From Cycas panzhihuaensis (lineage: Eukaryota; Cycadophyta): a stretch of 64,000 nt of DNA. Numbering within the stretch: position 1 is the first letter of the stretch; each line of letters begins with the position of its first letter. The position numbers and the translations under genes were made by a program. The notes beneath the pieces were generated by a model. The model was not told where the DNA came from. It saw nothing but the letters and a program-made list of their open reading frames with translations, and made no database searches. Positions 36,239 to 49,595 of this stretch are shown one piece after another. The stretch lies in NCBI GenBank assembly GCA_023213395.1, contig CM041465.1, forward strand, positions 106,957,741 through 107,021,740, written 5' to 3'.

Positions 36239-38120
36239 TCTCAGATATGGGTCTATTCCTCTTGGAGAACATTTGTAAGCTCGATTATGGTGGTGCTACA
36301 AACACCAATTCATTCTTCAAGCAATCCCCAAGGAATAACTCATAGGATATTCTTCTTGGCTTATAAATAGGTATTGGATATAATATCTAATTATATCAAA
36401 TGATATACCAAATCCCTCTCACTCTCTTACACATAATTTATGAATATTTTATTATGAACACCTATAAAGGTTGTTGAAATGTGTACCAAGCATACAATAA
36501 TTAACTTTAGATTCTTAATTTGAAATGAGTTGTTTTATAAATATGTACACCATATTTTAATAATTAAGGAATAACTATTCTTCCACATATTGTGTCTATC
36601 CTTTGTATGTATATTTCATTATACTTGTGCATTTAATTATGATATTTTGTACTCATTGCATGTCCCATGCTCAATTATGGTTAAGTCTATCGTCCATGCA
36701 TTACTTCCACTTAATCGTCCATAATATTTTAGTATCAAAATTAAATTTAATACCTAACATTATGGTATTAGAGCAATGCCACACTCAATATTTGGTATCA
36801 AAGCCAAAGTTTTGATCCTTTGGAATTTAGAGCCTAATTTCTTTAAATTTTGTGAGCTTTTTTTTTGAGACTTTGATATCTTCATATAACCTTATTTTTT
36901 TCCCTCAAAAGTGACCATTGGAAGATCTTGCAAAATGCATTTAATAGTTGTATTTTTTAAAAAGAAAAAGAAAGGTTTTATTAGGCAAATTATTTTGAAA
37001 TATTACAGATAGTTTTAGAAAGCAAAATACATATCAAGATTTGCATTTTTTATTTTTCAAAAAAAAGAAGAAGAAAAATATCATGGTGTTTAAATAATAT
37101 TTGATGCCTTAAAATTGCCTTATGGCCTCTTTTTCACAACCATAGGACCCCAAAATAATATTGCATGCAAATCTTAGTGTTGGCCATAAATTCAAGTTTT
37201 CTAAGTTTTTTAAACTAATAGTTGCAGATACCAAATGAAGATTGCAAAAAAAATATTATTATTTTTCTTTTTCTTTTTGGTAGTTGCAATAACTATATGC
37301 CAAAGCTGAAAAATTGCCATGGTAAACCCACAAGGATTTTGATGCATATAAAGAAAAATTGGTTTCGAGTGGTTGTCTTTTGAGCCTATAAGCTTCAAAA
37401 TAGACCCATGAAGAATTTTAATGCAAAAAAGAATAGTTGCTTCACGAAAGTAATTAATGTTTGATGATATGGCCAATAATAATAAATAATAAATAAAGCA
37501 AAAGAAAATGATCTATGGGTTGTAAAAACTATTTCAAAGCTAGGATTCTAAGTTATTACCCTTATTTTTGCATATGTTGAAGCTTTGGGGTTATCTTTGG
37601 TTTTAATCCTTAAGATGTATAACCTCTTTGAAGATTGTTATTATGGTGTTAGTTAAAGTTTGTTTTTCAATATCATTTTGGTTGTGTTTTTTGTGTGTTT
37701 TATAACACAAACCACCCAAGCATATAAAGTCAAGTGAAAGATGAAGATGTGAAGGATTTTTAGGTCATTTACATAAATGCAGAGCTTATTTAAAGGAAAG
37801 AAACAACTTTAAAAAAAGAAGCACAAACTTAACTGATCCTTGGTGGCTGTAACTAAATCCTTATGTGATGCATGGAGATTTTGGTGTGGAAGTAATTGCT
37901 TATCGTTCGAGTGTAGGTTTAGGCAATTCGACTTTGAATATATCCAACCACTTTGGTTGATGAAGGTTTGCACAATCATTAGAAATATTACACTAGGTGC
38001 AATGTTCATCATTAGTATTATGTATAAGCTAGCGATATGGTTGAATTTATCGTTGGGTTTTCTAATCTGGTTTGTTCTTGCCTTCAAAGGGTCTATAAGA
38101 GGTGTTCTGGGTCTAGATAG
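36239..38120. other. AT-rich stretch with LTR-like signals, no recognised gene
   Basis: Contains a CTTATAAATAGG TATA-like motif near 36,360 and a TGGTATTAGAGC site at 36,763-36,774, one base away from the initiator tRNA-Met primer site. This could be the remains of an LTR-leader junction. The hydrophobic open frame at 37,840-38,127 (95 codons) has no recognised domain. Confidence 0.35.
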
Positions 38121-38121
38121 G

Positions 38122-38396
38122 GAATGATAGTGCTACCAACCCATTACTATTTGTTTTGTGGCATTGTATTAGAGTGATTTCTGTAAATTTGCTAATATTC
38201 AACATTTTGATTGTGCTTGATTGTTGACAAATTCATTTCAGTTTTGTGTGGCAATTGGCAATGATGGTGTTACCAACCCATTACATATTTGTTTTATGGC
38301 ATTGTATTAGAGTGATTTATGTGGATTTGACATTCTTAGATGTTGTGATTGTGCTTGATGGCTGGTAAATTCATTTAAAATTTATGTGGCGATTAC
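38122..38396. repeat. 137-bp tandem duplication, diverged
   Basis: TACCAACCCATTAC recurs at offset 137 (38,134 and 38,271), followed by GGCATTGTATTAGAGTGATTT in both copies (quoted here by position, with scattered differences). Confidence 0.8.
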
Positions 38397-38680
38397 ATAT
38401 TATTGTGTTGGTGGAATTATGTTTAGCATGGTCAAAGATCTACACTTTTTAATAAGACAACATTGATGTTGATCAACGTACACAATTCAACCTTTTCTTT
38501 GTTAGTGTTTCATAGTGATTGGTGGGCATTTTTTCTTATCGACATTTCATGGTAAATGGAAGATGTTAGTGCTTAATGGGCACTTACTATAGTGGCATTG
38601 ATGATATTAATCAACATGAATAATTCAACCTCTTTTTTTCATCGACAGTGTCATTTTACATGCAAACCAAAGTGGTCAAT

Positions 38681-38766
38681 GTCTCATGTTCATGCATGTG
38701 ATGTTTGGCTAATTTGCATGGCAGTCTCATGTTCATGCATGTGATGTTTGGCTAATTTGCATGGCA
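38681..38766. repeat. Perfect 43-bp tandem duplication
   Basis: Units 38,681-38,723 and 38,724-38,766 are identical by eye. Each contains CATGCATGTGATG. No differences means a recent origin or gene conversion. Confidence 0.95.
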
Positions 38767-41700
38767 TGGTGATTGGCAGATGTTGATGCTTTGATGGACA
38801 AGTAGGTTTTGCCTGCGTGGTTAATTCCAATAGGCGTGTAATGGTTTTTATGGTATTCGACATTCAATCAATCGGATCAAAATATAATAGAACATATGGT
38901 CTATGGAATGTTTGTTCAAATTGGAGGCAACATCATTTCCTGTGATTGATTGTGGTTTGTGGTTTTTTGAATAGAGGTGGTGCTATAAGGAGTTGACAAT
39001 GTATTGACCAATGTTCATGGTGTTTATAGCAACGATAGCTTGGTATGCCATTGTTTTAGCTAGCTAGTAAGGGTGCACTCCAATTCAAATTATGAAATGG
39101 AAGTGATGTGCATGGTTATTTTGAAATTAATATGCCATTAATGCACAATTTAAACAAAATTTGAATGCACATGTAGCATTGGCAACAAAGATGACTTAGT
39201 AATATTAGTGTATGTTTAGAGCTTGTAATCTTAATCGGGCCTTCACAGATTATGTTAGTGTCAAGATTTTTGGGAGGTTTGAAACTACTTCTTGTTGTCT
39301 CTAAACAAATGATGCTAAATGCAATTTCTAGGAGATTTTGGCAAATTAAATTCCCTTCTCTTATGGCATCTCATATTGACAAGTCAACCCCACTTTATAG
39401 AGATTTTACTTGTAAAAACAAAATGGTGCAAGAAGAAATCTACGCTTGGATTACAAATCCTTAAATTTCATAAAATTATAATGCCATTAAGTTATTGATA
39501 CTCACTATGATCAATTTATTCATGAATTAACTCATAGGGATTTAAATGTCTATTTAAAAAGAATTATCATGAGAGAATCTTCAAAGATATTTCCCCCCTT
39601 TTAAAATAACATCTCTTACCAAAGTAAGGATAAGAGTGTTGAGTTACAAGAATGGTATATAAATTCAATAGTAATGAAAGTTTCATGGATACATGTAGTC
39701 CAATGAGAGGGGGATTACTAGTTCATTCAGTCCTAAAGATAATTCAGTTTTAACTATGTTTTTCAAGGGTTAAGCATTACAAGCACCACAATTTATCTCC
39801 ATTGTTCATTATAATGCAAGAATTGATAGCAAGATTTTTCTCCTATCAATACCCTACCATTTCATCATAGTATTCAGCAATAGTAAGGTTGAGTGGGCTT
39901 TTCGTTCAATTTCTTCGAGCAATGGTTGAGACAGAGGCCCCATGCTAAATGAAGGAAAATGAGAGGTGAATCCTACAACTTGTTGACATTTGCATCTCAA
40001 GGCAAACCCCTTCCTTGTCCTCACCACCTCTGGTCTTGTCAATGGCTAGGTTTATTAATAGAAAGATGGCTCCTCCACCTCTTCCTCTACTTCACTACCC
40101 CCACCCATCAATGGTTACATCAATGAATACTCAGCCACCTAGTTGAGGATCTATTCCCAAGAAAGCTATAATCCAAGATAAGCCAACTCGAATTGGGTTT
40201 CTAATCATTTTTCTGTAGGGGCCCCAACCTCGCCTGCCCTACTTCCATCTGTATCCCAAATTACATTTGTTTTATGCATATTCCCTATGTCAATTCCTTT
40301 TGAATTCCTAGGTTTTTTTTTTTTTTTAATCTATGCTTTGTGAATTGTGATTATGCGCTCGTGTATGTGTGTGTGTGTAACAAGTGGTGACAAGGTAATA
40401 GTGTATTCAAAGGGGGTAATATGGAGGTCACTTCAATCTTCCAAAAGCTCAACAAATAAGCACACAAACGATCTCCCTTGCTAGTGTTTCAAGCGCATTG
40501 ATTGACATGGTGGCTCTAGAACCAGGGTTCATTGTAAAAATTGGGTTTGGAAAGTGCATCTTGGATAAGGGAATAACCTTCTCCATGCTTCTATTGAATG
40601 GAAATATGCATTGTGTATTTGATAGTGTCAAAATAAGAGATTGTCTCATGAAATGCAATGATTAGACGTGATGATCAGAGGGGTTGAAGTTTTTTTCCCA
40701 AATGCAACGAGATAGTTGTTTCGTGCTTAGACTAGCTCTCCTTGTAGACACCCTCGACACCAAACTGGACTCCTCATGAGCATTCACCACATCAATTAGG
40801 TTCCTTATAAACACTTGTATCAATCTAAATTTAGTGTGTTGGCCAATAATATTTGGAGCAAATGTAATGTTCCTTGTTCCCTAAAACCAAAATTAAGTAA
40901 TTCTACATAGCTTCCATTCTTTCAACTTATTTTCAAGAAATAAAGATACACGAATTTATTGAAATTCACACAACTATCAAAAAATAAAATAGTCATTTCT
41001 TTTGAAATAATATTTATATTTTCATCAAATAAAAATAGAGTATATATCTTGTTCTTTCACTAAAAAATCCAACCAAAAGAGATGGAGGTCTTCTAGAGGA
41101 TTGCTTGTCTCCTGCTTTAGACCAAGCTCCTCACGAACACCCTCAATGCCAAACTAAGCTCCTCAAGGGCACTTGTTGCATCATCGGGTTCCTCATTAAC
41201 ATTTCTAGTATCAGCCCAAATCTCGTATGTCATTGTGATCTTTGCTACATCGTTTGGCTCTTGTAGCAAGCTCTAGGTCTAGTCCCCAATCGTGCCTTGT
41301 GCCCCAACCCAACCATTTAGGAATTACATCTTCGATTCCTTATCTTCCTTGGAATTCTCTTCTTCATTCAATTCATTAAATATACATTATCAAAAGTCAA
41401 AAAGTGCAACTTTCCCAATAGATTGCATCTTTTCATTAATAATTACATTAAATTAATTAATATCCTAATTAATATATTCTCTTTATAATTACAAAAGATT
41501 TTCTTCCTTTTTATTTTTGCACTATAGGAATTTGATTCGTGAGACGTGTAACTTTCATGCCAATTATCAAGCATGTTTTTTCCAAGATTACCAAATGTTG
41601 GACCATATCGGTTGACACAAAAGCAACAACAACCTTTTTAGCCCTCAAGTTCTTGTATATCAAGCCAAATGACATTTTGCTAACACAACCAACATTTTGA

Positions 41701-42860
41701 AAAAGGTTTTATAAAAAATATTGCTCAAATTATCTTTGTTATGGTGTTTAGATTTAGGACATATTCCATGGCCTTATGTGTCTAATATATATTCAGAATA
41801 AATTTTGTTTATAATAAAGGGGATCATCAATTAAAAAATTTATTGGACATCCATGACGTTTATAAGTGTTTAATGTGATTATTCCGTCCTTTCTAGGTTT
41901 GAAAATGAAAGCAAGAAAGAGAGAGCAACTTACCCATTTATCATGAACTAAGTGAAGCCATCATTCTTCTAATCTTCACTTCCAACCCCTATTTAATTCT
42001 TATTTATTAATGTTGATGTTTCCCTTGAAATTTAATCACATTTACCATGCTTTTAGAAATGATAATGACCAAACACTTGAAGATTCATTTGTGAAAAAAA
42101 AAAATTGATTGCATTAACCTATATAATACTTGACACAGTAATAATGGATTAAAGGTGTTTGTACACAATCTCTCCATTAGAATGGTGTGCATTTTGAAAT
42201 GTTACTTTTAACATTCTCATGCTCATTTATGTAATATGCAGAGTTGTGCATTAAACATTTGATAACACCCATGAAAATATATTGCACTATTTATTCAAAA
42301 GACATTAAGAAACATACAAAAATGTGTGTTACCAATGGTGTCAAATGGTAGCATTAAATGTGAATTGAAGCATGCATTTAATTATTCATAGGAAGGTACT
42401 AAAACATTTGTTAAATGAATTGGAATATTTATTATTTAATTATGTTGAAATATGCAATATATTCTTAGAGAAAATTTATCCCCATAATAGGTTGCATAAA
42501 GTCGGGTTTTAGGAACTAACCAGTGCAAGTATTGCAAGCTAGACGTGAATTTCAACTAAGGTAAGAAGGTTGAATGTGTAGGTGCACGTTTGAGGTGTGA
42601 ATGCACAGAGATAGTGTGTTTACAATTCCCCCAAATCCATACAAACAAATTACTTATGCATCATTTGAAACCAATTAGTTTGGCCAAAATGACCCTAGGA
42701 TCCCAGCACTTGGTCACATGGGCACTACTATGACCAAGGCTATACGACATTACAAAGAAGCTATATTATGAATAATTTAATTAAAGGCCAAAATTGACTT
42801 GAAACTAATAAAAATGTGAATATGTGGTTCCCGAGGTTGACTCTTAAAAAACATCAAAAA
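38767..42860. other. Long AT-rich stretch without a recognised gene
   Basis: Open frames at 39,252-39,464 and 40,449-40,658 are short and show no recognised domain. A diverged duplication (about 40,725-40,845 and 41,117-41,238) shares the pattern CACCCTC-A-GCCAAACT and GGTTCCTxATxAACA; on the minus strand it reads as related peptides. No RNA gene was seen. Confidence 0.3.
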
Positions 42861-44929
42861 GGCAATTAAATCCTATACATACAAAAATATGACCCCATAA
42901 TATTTTCTCTTGTAGCTATCATTGAGGAAGTTAAACATCACCGTCGTAAGGCTTACCATTGTCTTATTAAACTCTTGAAAGACTTCTGATGTAATTCCAC
43001 CACATTTCCTACATCCACATTGTTTGGAATTCTCATAAGCAATCATGCTTGGTGTAGTAACTTTATATACGAGAATTATAAGGCAAGTCCTCACCCCACA
43101 TGGTTTTTGTAGAAAGATCCCCAAACTATTTGAGTCGAATAGGGTTCTTTGAAGAGTACATTTGACAAGCTACTCTTGTATATATATGATGGATGCATGT
43201 TGTATAATGTTTTGATTGCCTTTTTGTTATTTGCATATAATATAGTTTCTCTTAGAGGTTGTAACAAATGCTTTGCCATCTTTTTCTGAGAACAAGAAGA
43301 ATTAGAAATGAATAAGATGATGGTTTTCAGTGCCTCCAAGGATGTTTTATCTAGATTGTTGCTCACCTTTCGGCGGTTGGAGATAGTTTCGTCTTTTACA
43401 TAATTAAGAATATCGGCATACTTTTTCATACATCTAACGACTTGGCCTCAATTTCATAAAGGATATGACTCACTTTCATTTCTAGAGAAGCAATGTTTTC
43501 AAATATATTTCCAAGATATATGTACAAAGCAACTGTCCTTTGATTCTCTAGCTGGGCCTATGGTTTTACATGAAGCAGAGATGTAAGAACCAAGTATGTC
43601 CTCCCTAGAATGGACAAGGATTGAGGGAGTGCAAATGCTATGCTTAGCATACATGTGATACACATGCAGAGTTTGGAGCACATCCCTTCAATCGGTGGCC
43701 ATACTTGGGATTGTTTTGCATTACACGGAAGGATAGGAGGATGGCGAGTCTAGTGTTCGAAAGGATAGATACCCATTTTGGCCCAAGATTCCTCACAATA
43801 TCTATCTCAAACAAACTCCAAGTACGGTATATTTAAGATCCATTGTATTGCGGATGATTGGGCTTTTACGTGATGAACTTCCACCCATAGTCCACCTTAG
43901 ATAACCCTAATCTCATTATCTGAGAAAGAGATTAATGTGGCCATAAGAAATGAACTTTACCAAGCATATCTCCGTGTTCCTTGGATTTCTCCACAGAGTA
44001 GCTTAGTCCTAAACTTTCTACCATGAGCATTTTCTCAAATTTACATATGTTACAATTGATCCACCATGGTATATATGCCTCTATATGTAGAATGGTTTAG
44101 TAGTTCCCATGGGGTAGTCCAAGTGTGCTCTCACCAATTTAGGGTAGAAGCCCGGCATTTTATTCTTTGAAATGAGAGGATTCACATGCTTTATTTGTCG
44201 GAACCAATGATGAAGATCATTTTATTTTTCGATGCCCGGTACACTATGAGATTAGGGACAAATTTTACTACTGTTTAGAGTCTCCATAGGATCCTCACCA
44301 ACTTCGACTTCTTACACAAGGCATAGGTGTGTTGCTCTTTTTCTCCAAAAGCGTTTTCAGAGAAAATGACTCTTGAATAATTGCAACCCCTCTAGTATGC
44401 GATTAATTATTACATCATTTTTGGCTCAATGACTATTGCATGAGGACAAATGCCCTTGATCTCTCAAGACAATCAGCGACAAAGATATCAAATGTTGTTC
44501 ACATACTCAAATCTCTAATCCACCTCACACACTTGCAATTTATAGCGGCCACCACATAAAGGGACAACGACTACGGACCAAGGTGTAAAGAGTCCAAAGG
44601 TTCATATCAAGGCAACTCTGCTAGGTCTCCTCTCGCACATTTTGCAAACTTCTACTAGTCCTTAATTAAAACCTTTGTAGACTTTGGCCTTCCATGTTGG
44701 GAAAAACACATCTTGGCATCAAAGGAATCACCCCTCAAGTCAGTAATAGTAATTCATCGATGACTCACTCAATGACTTTATACAATGGGTGATACGTAAC
44801 TTCGTGAGGAGTCGATGGAGAAGACGAGATCATTAGGGTTTCCATATCATGATAGAGGATGAGAGACACCTGTTGTATCAACCTTATCAAACTCTAGGAT
44901 CTCTCATGTAGAGATTACGGCATTCAAAG

Positions 44930-45160
44930 TAATCTATTGCTTTATTTGGCCAAGACATTGTTATTGTTATTGCTCATACATACATCAACTGGCGTCTTAG
45001 ACAAGCTTACAATGGAGATGCTCTACACACTCTATTGACTTAATTCGTGTATTACTTTATTTAGCCAATATATTGTTATTGTTATTGCTCATATGTGCAT
45101 CACTAGATGGTCTTAGATGGGTTTAGATTAGAGAAGTTACGCACACTCCCTATCCATGTA
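44930..45160. repeat. 115-bp tandem duplication, diverged
   Basis: ATTGTTATTGTTATTGCTCATA occurs at 44,957 and 45,072 within longer similar flanks (CTTTATTTxGCCAA before, TCTTAGA after). Confidence 0.75.
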
Positions 45161-45960
45161 TTGTATGCACGGGACATCTTTTCTCCGATACCATTATTTA
45201 TTTCGGTCATTTGAGAACATGAATATACTTCCATTTATATTTCTATTTCTATGTAGAGAATTGTTATTTTATTTTGTAGGTCTATATATTTCCGAATTTT
45301 CTTTATAACCTGTCATATTTTAAATTTTCTATGTAAAGCGGATCGATTTTGAATTAAAACACGGTATTTAAAAGTCGCCTCACAAAATATTGTGTGATGA
45401 TTTTGAAGTATCATGTAACTTGTGCCACTGTGAATTAACACTACACAGCTCTGTATACCCTACTTGCCTCCGCAAATAAGTTTTGGGCCAAATCTTCCAT
45501 GGAAATGTCAAATAGTATATTTCAATCCCCACTTTAGCAAAACATTTCCTCATGAAAATAAGCTTGCACTCAAAATCTTTTACGGGTTTCATTTTCAAGA
45601 ATGCCCGAAAACACAATTGCTCGATGTGAACATCCGCAATAGGAAATCCCAATACTTCACAACATACAAATGCACCTTAAAACGTTTTGAATGCTAATAG
45701 AAAGTCCATGTATAAATATACAACATCACCAACAAGTATCAACAACACAATTTTGCCTCTGAAAGGCGAAGGTGGAACATCTCTTTTCTAAGTCTTATTT
45801 ATTTATTTCAATGCGGCAGTGACTTCACTCTTTCTATGCCAAATTTTCAAATCAATACCAAGATAAGCAAGACTCTTGCTACACTTAAACGATCATGCTA
45901 ACTACAAAATGAATGGCCACATTACTCTCGAACAGTCTTTTTGCACAATTAAGTATTAAC

Positions 45961-46160
45961 AGATTGCCTTGGTTTGAATCCAAACGACCTTATTCTTGCC
46001 TTTGTTTAATCTAACTTTTACGGTGAAGTAGATAAAAAGGATATATATGCTACAACTTCAAGTCTTCACGCATTGCCTTGTTACGAATCCAAGCCATCTT
46101 ACAACTGTTGAGTTTAATCTAACTTTTACAATTTGAAGCAGATAAAGAGGATATATGTGG
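45961..46160. repeat. 109-bp tandem duplication, diverged
   Basis: ATTGCCTTG at 45,963 and 46,072 begins two similar segments. Both contain TTTAATCTAACTTTTAC and end in GATATAT. Confidence 0.75.
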
Positions 46161-47399
46161 TCTTGTTGCACACAACAACATCGCAGATTAGGACATCTAA
46201 TTTCCATAGCTTTTTTTTTTTTAATCAATGTCATTATTAAAGCATTAATATTTATACCACAAATCTCATACACAACAATATTTATACAAGCGGGTGGAGC
46301 AGAAGAATCCACATCCGAGTCTACTCCGAGGCTAAGCTAGCAAATCAACCCAAATAAGGGTCATATTTGTCGGAGGAACAAGCGATCTTGAAAAATCCAA
46401 AGAACAAGATAAATTGCAAGAGTTTGCAAGCGCAACTTAAAGCCTCTTCTATAATCATGTTGGGTGCAATAGCCACCTAACCACATCATAGTTATTTTAT
46501 TTGCACATTAAATCATCACAATATGAACGGAATTGGTCATCAAAGTGAAGGTCAAGAGAGGTCTCCCAAGTCTTGGCACCATGACTGCGTTCGGCTCTTT
46601 CACCATGTCATCGGTGCATTCTCTTGTGAGTAAATCGTATTACACTTACGCCAAGAAATGTTCATATAAGCCCCAAATCCAAACAAGGCCTCAAATCGAT
46701 GCAACTAGAGATATTCTTACAAATTTATGTAAGAACACTATAAAACTAGTCATTTTATAAGCAAGTGTTGAACACACTCTTCCAAGTCTTCTATCGTATA
46801 CATGTTTGGACATGAATCGAGGGTGATAGGTGGAACCCTTAAGACATTTATGTTCCCATAAGTAAAAAGGATTGTCACAAGAGAGGGTTTGTATGGTCCA
46901 CTTGGCGGGAAGTTTGTGCGCTTAGTGATTCAATCGGCAATTGCATATTTCTCATCTAACCACTACCGGAGTTTGTCGGGCCACCTATAGGACTCATTTA
47001 ATCTAATCTAAAGTCAAATCCACAAATGAAACATTCAATAACTTGTTGGCTCGGGATAGGGAATGTTCGTTTGACAAATTTCTTAACTTCTTGTTTTTAT
47101 CCTCATACAAAAGCGGCATGATAAAATGGATTCTTATGTTCAAACATGTTTTCCCAAATCCTTTGTGACCCTTGATAGGGTGTGAATGGCAATCCCCATT
47201 CCAAATTCACAATTAGGCGGGATGAAAATTCGCCCTTCTCTGATAAATCCCTATTGATCTATGAAAAGGAGTGTTGTGCAAGAATGCATTCTTCCCATGC
47301 GCCTCTATTTATCTCTAAGCACTATGTTGTTCAAAGACAAAAACAAAGTATGTCACTGAATACGCTAAACTAGAAATCTAATGGTAGCAATCACTTAAC

Positions 47400-48215
47400 A
47401 ACAAAAATTCCGGATAACACATACACCTTCTTGACTATGCCTTTGTATGTCCTAATGGTGCATTCGTCCTTGTTATGGTATTTTCCCATCTTTTCTATGT
47501 CCCATTAAGCAAGCACCAATTGGGTCGATGATACTTCAAAATTGGCGATCGGTTTGGGAAGTAATGTTACTTGTAGATGTTATCACTAAAACACAACATA
47601 TGGCGAACATCTATAGCTCTTAACCACTCACTTTGTCATCATTTTTGTTCTTGAAGCAAATGACTTTTTGGTTTCAATGACTAACCCCAATGACACTTCC
47701 AAGAACTCCGGTCTAATGGAAGTAACTCTCAAAAATTCTTGTTAGAATGAGGCTTCTTTGTGTGAAAGTCTCAAACAAATCATCTGAGGATGAAGCTAAC
47801 CAGAAAGGGCTCCATGTTGCAAGAGGTTCTTGGGTTAGATCAACTTTTGATTGCTCTAATGTTCCGTCTCATCAACTTTGAACTACTATTGCGGGCGTGC
47901 AAAGCCCCAAATAGTTTATTCTTTCTTAGCCAAATTGATGCGGCATGGACAACACACCTTGCTTTGAAAAAGCAATCTTCGATAATACCACATCATCGAA
48001 TAAGAGGATTACAAACTTTTTAATGAATAGTTCTCAAGTTGTTCCACAATTTGGAAGGTTGCAAATTCAATGGCACAACCTTGAAAGGTATGAACATAAT
48101 TTCATCTCCGTGTTGGTTTGAAAATCCATCTTGGGCACATGTCCTAACTCAACTCCCTAACCTCATGTCGATTCCATTGACCCCTGATCACTGACCTCAC
48201 TGATTTTACTAACCC
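47400..48215. other. Stretch without a recognised gene
   Basis: The open frame 47,790-48,023 (77 codons) has no recognised domain. Nothing else is supported. Confidence 0.3.
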
Positions 48216-48426
48216 TGTAGTGGCCCAAGATGGCTAGGAAGCCAACCACACCATGTGGGTGTTAGCGAGTGTCTACTTATAAGGGTTCTGACCTTAGGAA
48301 TGGGCATCAAATATTTGTTCTTTGTATTATTACGCCCTCAGGCATCTCCATTTGGAGCCAATTTTTCTAGAACATGGTCCCGTTGTATCTTTGGAGTGGC
48401 GGGACCCCTACAATTGGTATCGAGCC
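48216..48426 (+). repeat. Candidate 197-bp LTR with primer-binding site
   Basis: TGTAGTGGCCC at 48,216 and GACCCCTACA ending at 48,412 give TGTAG/CTACA inverted ends. TGGTATCGAGCC follows at 48,415-48,426, one base short of the initiator tRNA-Met type site. No second LTR was found, so this may be the 5' end of a broken element. Confidence 0.4.
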
Positions 48427-49595
48427 AATTCTTTCCGGATCGATTACGGAGATAAATCATCTAATTTTCTTCCAGTCTTTTTTATCTTTTTTCCTTACAA
48501 ACTCAACACTCCTCTAGGTCCCTCATCCTTAAAATCCTTGGCCTCTACTCGATTTTGACCTAATTGCTTTCCCCGCATCCGTTGCAATCGTCGATTCGAA
48601 ACCCAAGCGCAGTGGCCTCCGTTTGCATTTCTTTCCACTCTTCTGACTTGTAGGTGTGAGATTCCCGGAAGAAGATCACGTTTGCACTCTGAGCGCATTT
48701 CCCTCTTCTTGCACTCACCTCGGACCTTGCTTCATCCCATTCTACCTTGTATTCGTTCTCATGCAGCGAACACAAGAAATACAATATAGGCATAGTTAAT
48801 GGTAAATTCAATTGAAGTACATGATGTGCCGCGGGGTTGATCCCTATCATGCCCATTCATCTTCGCACGAAAACAAAAACATGCTAACACTCAAAGGAGC
48901 CTCGCCAAATTGATATGCAAAAATGCACACCAATCACTAACGTAGATCAACTTGATTTTCCATAGTATGCTTATATTTATATTTCTTGTGAAGTTATAAA
49001 TCAAATATTAAATCTTCTTTTTTTTTTTTTTTTTTTTGAAGATGTTGAGTCTTGAGAGAGAATTAGTTTACGGTTTGTTGGAATTTGTCACCCTTTCCTC
49101 CCATTCACCCCTATAAATCCCTTAGGAGTCCAATTTGGAACATTTTTTACATCAAAATGTAGTACTAAGTGATGCTGCCCAACACCCACCTAGTCTAAAA
49201 TATAATAATGAAAAATATTTTCGTATAAATATTATAAAATTTATATTTTAAAATATCTTAGAGAAATTTTTTTATTAGAAATATTCTTTGACTTAAAATT
49301 TTATTCTTTCTTCCCTTTTTCATAACATATGAGCATTCAAACATTACATAACATTCAAGCATTCAGCCAAACTTCCATGTCTCATTAACCTAAACCTAGT
49401 TTATTAAACCCTTCCTAGCAATTAGTTGTAATTTATCAATAACCTCCTTTTAGCCGTAAGTTTAATCTAATTACTAATTTGATTTTTAAATTGTATGATA
49501 TTTGTCATTTTGTCAAACTAGTGTTAGGATACTATGCTTTAGATTATAGTATTTAATTTTTTACATCAAAATTTACCCTGAAGATAAGCTACAAC
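48427..49595. other. Stretch without a supported gene
   Basis: Follows the candidate LTR. The minus-strand open frame 48,560-48,856 (98 codons) shows no recognised domain. A T-run lies at 49,018-49,037. AT-rich sequence follows up to the start of the Y element LTR. Confidence 0.3.

Larger units (their letters stand above)
42860..47400 (-). pseudogene. Unidentified coding-like relic, minus strand
   Basis: Several minus-strand stretches read as coherent protein with occasional stops. 43,091-43,429 (112 codons) contains NNLDKTSLEALKTIILFI. 42,873-43,124 (83 codons) contains a CGCRKCGG motif. 45,380-45,652 (90 codons) contains FRAFLKMKPVKDFECKLIF. Around 43,800-44,100 the strand reads GKVHFLWPH, then KVDYGWKFIT and NLGPKWVSILSNTRLAILL. 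Together they look like a long decayed gene or transposon ORF read from about 47,400 down to 42,860. I do not recognise the family. Two-copy tandem repeats at 44.9-45.2 and 46.0-46.2 kb interrupt it. Confidence 0.3.

Noticed and set aside
37840-38127. 95-codon hydrophobic open frame as a possible small membrane protein
   Set aside because: No recognised domain, no supporting context, and AT-rich random sequence often gives such frames.
42873-43429. Possible exocyst subunit or zinc-finger gene because of the helical segment and CGCRKCGG
   Set aside because: I tried to match the segment order to Exo70 and to common zinc-finger layouts and found no agreement, so the family is left open.
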